A stretch of DNA of 17,914 bases from JBJFCE01 sp051888775. Lineage in GTDB: Bacteria > Bacillota > Clostridia > Lachnospirales > Lachnospiraceae. Position numbers and translations under genes: made by a program. Below are positions 14,799 through 17,914 of this stretch, piece by piece. The notes under the pieces were generated by a model. It saw only the letters and a list, made by a program, of their open reading frames with translations. It was not told the origin of the DNA and did no database searches. Location: contig JBJFCE010000018.1 of the NCBI GenBank assembly GCA_051888775.1, positions 1-17,914 on the forward strand. The letters are read 5' to 3'. How positions within the stretch are numbered: the first letter of the stretch is position 1; every line of letters begins with the position of its first letter.

Positions 14799-14996
14799 TT
14801 ATTTCATGGACTCTTCCTGCTTTCTGATCATCTGTCTTACCATCTCGCCACCGATAGAACCAGCCTCACGGGAAGTTAAGTCACCGTTATAGCCTTCCTT
14901 CAGGTTTACTCCTAATTCAGAAGCAACCTCAGTTTTGAAACGATCCATAGCTGCCTTAGCTTCAGGAACTTCCATCTTAGATCTGCTGTTAGTCAT
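14799..14996 (-). CDS. Alpha/beta-type small acid-soluble spore protein
   Basis: This 65-residue SASP coats and protects spore DNA and is degraded by the GPR protease at germination. The family blocks are clear: a KTEVASELGV segment (21-30) holding the GPR cleavage site after the glutamate, and GYNGDLTSREAGSIGGEMV near 35-53, ending with a basic helix. The ATG is preceded by GGAGGTGA with ideal spacing. A sigma-G-like promoter lies about 130 nt upstream. The gene stands alone between a DegV gene and the ABC operon. It is the main evidence that the organism forms endospores. Confidence 0.96.
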   Translation of the reverse strand: MTNSRSKMEVPEAKAAMDRFKTEVASELGVNLKEGYNGDLTSREAGSIGGEMVRQMIRKQEESMK

Positions 14997-15047
14997 CTTG
15001 ATTCACCTCCATGATTTTTTTCGTTTACCCATCTCGGATATCTATTT

Positions 15048-15077
15048 CCAGATAAGTGACGCGCAGCACTTATCCGG
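15048..15077 (-). other. Hairpin in the leader of the spore protein gene
   Basis: Two 11-nt arms (15048-15058 and 15067-15077), CCGGATAAGTG and CACTTATCTGG on the minus strand, pair with a single G.U around an 8-nt loop. It lies within the predicted roughly 120-nt leader of the spore protein mRNA, about 50 nt before the ATG. Confidence 0.5.
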
Positions 15078-15125
15078 AAGACCTTAAGCCGCCGCTTCGT
15101 TTCTGTGCATCGCTTATCTTGGTCT

Positions 15126-15155
15126 TAGTATGAGCTTCACAAATAAAAATATGTT
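15126..15155 (-). promoter_or_regulatory. Sigma-G-like promoter for the spore protein gene
   Basis: On the minus strand CATACTA (complement of 15126-15132) is a perfect match to the forespore sigma-G/F -10 pattern CATNNTA. AACATA (complement of 15150-15155) lies 17 nt upstream and matches the last four positions of the -35 pattern TGMATA. Expression late in the forespore is what a SASP gene needs. Confidence 0.65.
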
Positions 15156-15213
15156 GGTAATTTTTGACTGAATTTTTATTTTTTATACAGCAAGATCTTT
15201 GATCGGATCACTC

Positions 15214-16083
15214 TTATCTTTCATCGCCCATAAACAAGATCCCAATCGTTCCGGGACCGGAATGTGCACCGATACTCGGTCCGATGGGGGCTAACATCAC
15301 TTCCTGATAACCAAGACGCTCTTTGATCATATCGGCAAGAGTATTTGCCTCATCCTCGCAGTCTCCGTGAACAACCGTCACCATGATCTGATGATCCCGA
15401 TAGGATCCAACCTTGCTCTCCATCAGATCGACCAGTGTTGTCAGGGATTTTTTTCTGCCTCTGACCTTACTGATGGGAACCAGTTTTCCTTCTTCATTGA
15501 TATGAAGAATCGGCTTAATATTGATCATGGTTCCAAGGACTGCAGAAGATTTGGAAAGCCGCCCGCCGCGGTACAGATAATCCAGATCATCTACCGTAAA
15601 TACCGCACACAGCTTTGCAACATGAGCACGGATCCACTCTGCGGTTTCCTCTATGCTCTTTCCTTCGGCACGCATTTCCACCGCTTTCATGATCATCATT
15701 CCTTCACACATGGAAGCAGATAAGGTATCAATAACGATGATCTTTCTGTCCGGATATTCTTCCAATACTTCATTCGCACCGTTTACGATATTATTATATC
15801 CGCAGCTTAATGCAGAAGAAAAACTGATATGCAGGATATCTTTTCCTTCTTTTGCATATTCCGTAAAACGATCCAAAATAACCGCCGGATTACTTGCCAT
15901 CGTCGCTGCCTTTTTCTTAGCACGCATTGCATCATAAAATTCTTTATTGGTTAATTCCTTATCTTCCCCATACATTTCTTCATCAACCGTGTAATAATGG
16001 GGAATCACACCAATCTGATGTTCTTCTACATAGCTTTTGGGCAAATCGCAGTTACTCTCTGTCGTGATTACAAATTCACTCAT
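15214..16083 (-). CDS. DegV-family fatty-acid-binding protein
   Basis: This 289-residue soluble protein is of the DegV/FakB type. Proteins of this fold bind a fatty acid in a tunnel; the FakB members present it to the kinase FakA to make acyl-phosphate, the donor used by PlsY. Visible family features are TESNCDLP (8-15), a TMASNP segment (61-66) in place of the common TSQP, SFSSALSCGY (87-96) and IDTLSASMCEG (118-128), followed by YRGGRLSKSSA and a C-terminal GPSIGAHSGPGTIGI. The ATG is preceded by GAAAGGAAG. There is no fakA nearby. A 74-nt gap with a hairpin separates it from the metal exporter gene. Confidence 0.92.
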   Translation of the reverse strand: MSEFVITTESNCDLPKSYVEEHQIGVIPHYYTVDEEMYGEDKELTNKEFYDAMRAKKKAATMASNPAVILDRFTEYAKEGKDILHISFSSALSCGYNNIVNGANEVLEEYPDRKIIVIDTLSASMCEGMMIMKAVEMRAEGKSIEETAEWIRAHVAKLCAVFTVDDLDYLYRGGRLSKSSAVLGTMINIKPILHINEEGKLVPISKVRGRKKSLTTLVDLMESKVGSYRDHQIMVTVVHGDCEDEANTLADMIKERLGYQEVMLAPIGPSIGAHSGPGTIGILFMGDER

Positions 16084-16121
16084 GGCAGTTTCTTCCTTTC
16101 TCTTTCATGTTTTTTATTTGT

Positions 16122-16148
16122 CACGGCATCATGTCTGCCGTAATTTTT
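16122..16148 (+). terminator. Hairpin with a T-tract on the plus strand, between two minus-strand genes
   Basis: ACGGCA (16123-16128) pairs with TGCCGT (16136-16141) around a 7-nt loop, followed on the plus strand by AATTTTTT. In the minus direction it has the A-run before it and no U-run after it. It would stop plus-strand (antisense) transcription better than the sense operon. Confidence 0.35.
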
Positions 16149-16157
16149 TCTGTAGGC

Positions 16158-17045
16158 TTACACCAATCCTGTCAGACCGACCAGCATACCCGACACAACT
16201 CCGATCACATACAATAATGCAATGATCTTTACATTTTCCTTCGGGTGATGATTAGTCCTGCATAATACCAGCACCCCGACTCCGGCAGATACAAACAATC
16301 CCGCCATCATCGCACCGCCGCTCATCGCTCCTTCTACATATAACTGGGTCAATGCAACGGATGCCGCACAGTTCGGAATCAACCCCACCAGACCGGCAAG
16401 AAGCTCGCCAAGAATCGGACGGTTCAGAATCATATTCGTAATCGTGTCCTCACCGACATAATGAATAATCATATTCAACGCCAGTGTGATCACCAGAATA
16501 AAAGCAAAAATCTGGAATGTATGAGACAATGCCGAAAAAAGGATTCCTCTCTCACAATGGCAATGATCATGTTCACACAGATCATGAATATGCAGATGTT
16601 CTTTCTCGTGTTTTTTTCGACGCAAAATCAAATCTATCAAAAGACCTGCAATCATGCCGACTGCCGCCTTCAGACAGAGAATCTTTACAATCACCGAAAC
16701 AGTAATTGTATTCTCGGAAACAGCCTCTGAAGCTGCCCCTTTTGCCAGCTCTCCGATCAGAATCGGCAGCATCTCATCCGATGTGGACAGGAAAATGGCA
16801 ATCAATGTTCCGAGAGTGATAACCCGCCCCGCATATAAGCTGGCGGCTGCTGCTGAAAATCCGCACTGCGGCACTACTCCAAGAACACCTCCGATAACGG
16901 GACCGAATCTGCCGCTTTTTTGAATTGCCTCTTCCGTTTTTTCACCGGCATGATCCTCAATATACTCCATAACCAAATAGGTCAAGAATAAAAACGGAAG
17001 CAGCTTGACACTATCCAACAGTGCATCTTCTATGATTTCTAACAT
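16158..17045 (-). CDS. Putative heavy-metal exporter, ArsP_2/DUF2899-type membrane protein
   Basis: This 295-residue polytopic membrane protein belongs to the family annotated as putative manganese transporter or arsenic efflux protein. Two similar halves are visible: VPQCGFSAAAASLYAG (58-73) in the first, and IPNCAASVALTQLYVEG in the second, each with a Pro-x-Cys in a membrane segment; STSDEMLP (87-94) follows the first. Between the halves is a hydrophilic loop (about 143-166) crowded with His, Cys and Asp (HIHDLCEHDHCHC at 152-164), a likely metal-sensing or delivery site. I infer export of a divalent metal or metalloid; the ion cannot be told from sequence. The gene starts 21 nt after the DJ-1 gene, with an AAGGAAG-type site, so the two are probably one operon. 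No yybP-ykoY-type riboswitch is evident upstream. Confidence 0.82.
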   Translation of the reverse strand: MLEIIEDALLDSVKLLPFLFLTYLVMEYIEDHAGEKTEEAIQKSGRFGPVIGGVLGVVPQCGFSAAAASLYAGRVITLGTLIAIFLSTSDEMLPILIGELAKGAASEAVSENTITVSVIVKILCLKAAVGMIAGLLIDLILRRKKHEKEHLHIHDLCEHDHCHCERGILFSALSHTFQIFAFILVITLALNMIIHYVGEDTITNMILNRPILGELLAGLVGLIPNCAASVALTQLYVEGAMSGGAMMAGLFVSAGVGVLVLCRTNHHPKENVKIIALLYVIGVVSGMLVGLTGLV

Positions 17046-17066
17046 ATCTGTTTCTTTTCTTCCTTC

Positions 17067-17630
17067 CTAACGCTGCTCATATACGATCTTCTCTCTGACC
17101 TCGGCTGCTTTTTGCGCTCCCGCCAGACGCTCTACAATCGCAAGTCCGAACGGTATCGCACATCCCATGCCTCTTGACATGATCATATGATCCGTCACTG
17201 TAACCTCATTGCGGTTTACCACAGCGCCGCCCTCTGCCAAATGACTCTCAAAAGAAGGAAAAGAGCATGCCGGTCTGCCTTTTAAATATCCTCTGTGTGC
17301 AAAGATACTCGGTGCCGCACAGATCGCACTGATATAGCGTCCCTGTTCAAAAAACGCATCCAGCTGTGTCATCAACGGTTCACAAGCCTCCAGATTCCGC
17401 GTCCCGGGCATTCCTCCCGGAAGAATCATCATCGATACGTTTGAAAAATCAACATCCTCTAATAAAATATCTGACATAACCGTAATTTTATGAGAGCTTT
17501 CCACTTCTTTTTTTTCCGTAATGGATGCTGTCTCTATCTCTACGCCTGCACGTCTGCACAGATCCACAACAGTCAATGCCTCAATTTCTTCAAACCCTTC
17601 TGCCAAAAAAAGAACTGCTTTCTGACTCAT
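17067..17630 (-). CDS. DJ-1/PfpI-family protein (ThiJ-like)
   Basis: This 187-residue class I glutamine amidotransferase-like protein is of the DJ-1 subfamily. The nucleophile elbow is AICAAP with C104, and the partner glutamate is E17 in GFEEIE; both are intact. Family members act as protein or nucleotide deglycases/glyoxalases or as oxidative stress sensors, but the substrate here is unknown. I place the start at 17630, where AAAGGGA lies about 7 nt upstream. An in-frame ATG at 17663 would add 11 residues and lacks a good site. It leads the predicted operon with the metal exporter, suggesting a shared stress response. Confidence 0.9.
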   Translation of the reverse strand: MSQKAVLFLAEGFEEIEALTVVDLCRRAGVEIETASITEKKEVESSHKITVMSDILLEDVDFSNVSMMILPGGMPGTRNLEACEPLMTQLDAFFEQGRYISAICAAPSIFAHRGYLKGRPACSFPSFESHLAEGGAVVNRNEVTVTDHMIMSRGMGCAIPFGLAIVERLAGAQKAAEVREKIVYEQR

Positions 17631-17693
17631 TGTAATTCCCTTTCTGTTATTCATTATTTGCATCTTTTATACTTCATTTCATACAATATTTTT

Positions 17694-17722
17694 ATTTTAA
17701 TATGAATCCATCAAAATTGCAA
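17694..17722 (-). promoter_or_regulatory. Promoter of the DJ-1/metal exporter operon
   Basis: On the minus strand TTGCAA (17717-17722, self-complementary in this reading) and TAAAAT (complement of 17694-17699) are 17 nt apart. Each matches the consensus well. The site is about 65 nt before the ATG at 17630. Confidence 0.55.
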
Positions 17723-17745
17723 CAAAACTCCAATACTACAGCATC

Positions 17746-17774
17746 TTGTACCGGTATCCCTGAAATGCTATACT
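17746..17774 (+). promoter_or_regulatory. Candidate divergent promoter pointing out of the window
   Basis: TTGTAC (17746-17751) and TATACT (17769-17774) are separated by 17 nt on the plus strand. No gene follows before the window ends; only the repeat at 17826 lies downstream. It would drive a gene to the right, if one exists. Confidence 0.35.
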
Positions 17775-17825
17775 TAAACAAACTCGTTTCATCTGCATTT
17801 CATATGTAAAAATGACATAATACAT

Positions 17826-17914
17826 AGGTGCTTGCGAAACTCTGTCCGTAAGGCGAAAACGGTGCTGATAGACCTATCGGTGACCGGCACGCTTTCGCTA
17901 CACCTCGTCCGTAA
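17826..17914. repeat. Compound palindromic repeat truncated by the right window edge
   Basis: It contains TTGCGAAACTCTGTCCGTAA plus G (17832-17852), identical over 21 nt to 3191-3211. It continues into nested inverted repeats: GCGAAA with TTTCGC, and a central GATAG-AC-CTATC. It ends with CGTCCGTAA at the last base, the same nine bases that open the window. The unit appears incomplete. Confidence 0.7.

Noticed and set aside
17631..17820. A manganese (yybP-ykoY) riboswitch before the exporter operon
   Set aside because: The leader before the DJ-1 gene is short and AT-rich, and I could not find the paired GC-rich helices expected.

Overview
The window reads as chromosomal DNA from a spore-forming, low-to-mid GC Firmicute, most likely a Lachnospiraceae-type clostridium. 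The evidence is the tig-clpP-clpX-lon-engB gene order, an alpha/beta-type small acid-soluble spore protein, a YtvI-like membrane protein, strong GGAGG-type ribosome binding sites, and the style of the DegV, DJ-1 and PlsY proteins. No rRNA, tRNA, CRISPR array, transposase or phage gene is visible. The species cannot be named from sequence alone.

Layout. (1) 1-1158: a repeat/hairpin at the left edge, then an AraC-family regulator, the only plus-strand gene. (2) 1159-1394: the convergent gap is filled by a nearly perfect inverted repeat with about 105-nt arms. Everything after this is on the minus strand. (3) 3163-1390: a two-gene lipid module, a MGDG-synthase/UgtP-type glycosyltransferase coupled to a PlsY-type acyltransferase. 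(4) 3184-3253: a 31-bp-stem palindrome just upstream of that module. (5) 12054-3300, read leftward: trigger factor, ClpP, ClpX, Lon, the GTPase EngB/YsxC, an AI-2E/YtvI-type membrane protein and a VanH-like D-lactate dehydrogenase. This is a proteostasis cluster with a metabolic tail. (6) 14575-12157: a two-gene ABC uptake system with a lipoprotein receptor and one polypeptide that fuses permease and ATPase. (7) 14996-14799: the spore protein gene with a sigma-G-like promoter. (8) 17630-15214: a DJ-1/PfpI protein, a His/Cys-rich putative metal exporter and a DegV protein. (9) 17826-17914: a repeat related to the one at 3184, cut by the window edge.

How it works together. Region 5 gives nascent-chain folding (Tig), regulated proteolysis (ClpXP, Lon) and ribosome maturation (EngB). 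Region 3 probably makes phosphatidic acid precursors and glycolipids. Region 6 imports an unknown small solute of the NitT/TauT/SsuABC type. The least ordinary content is the palindromic repeat family (1-54, 1162-1394, 3184-3253, 17826-17914, and a short echo at 8623-8640) and the compact permease-ATPase fusion. I found no convincing defence or biosynthetic system; the other genes belong to recognisable families.
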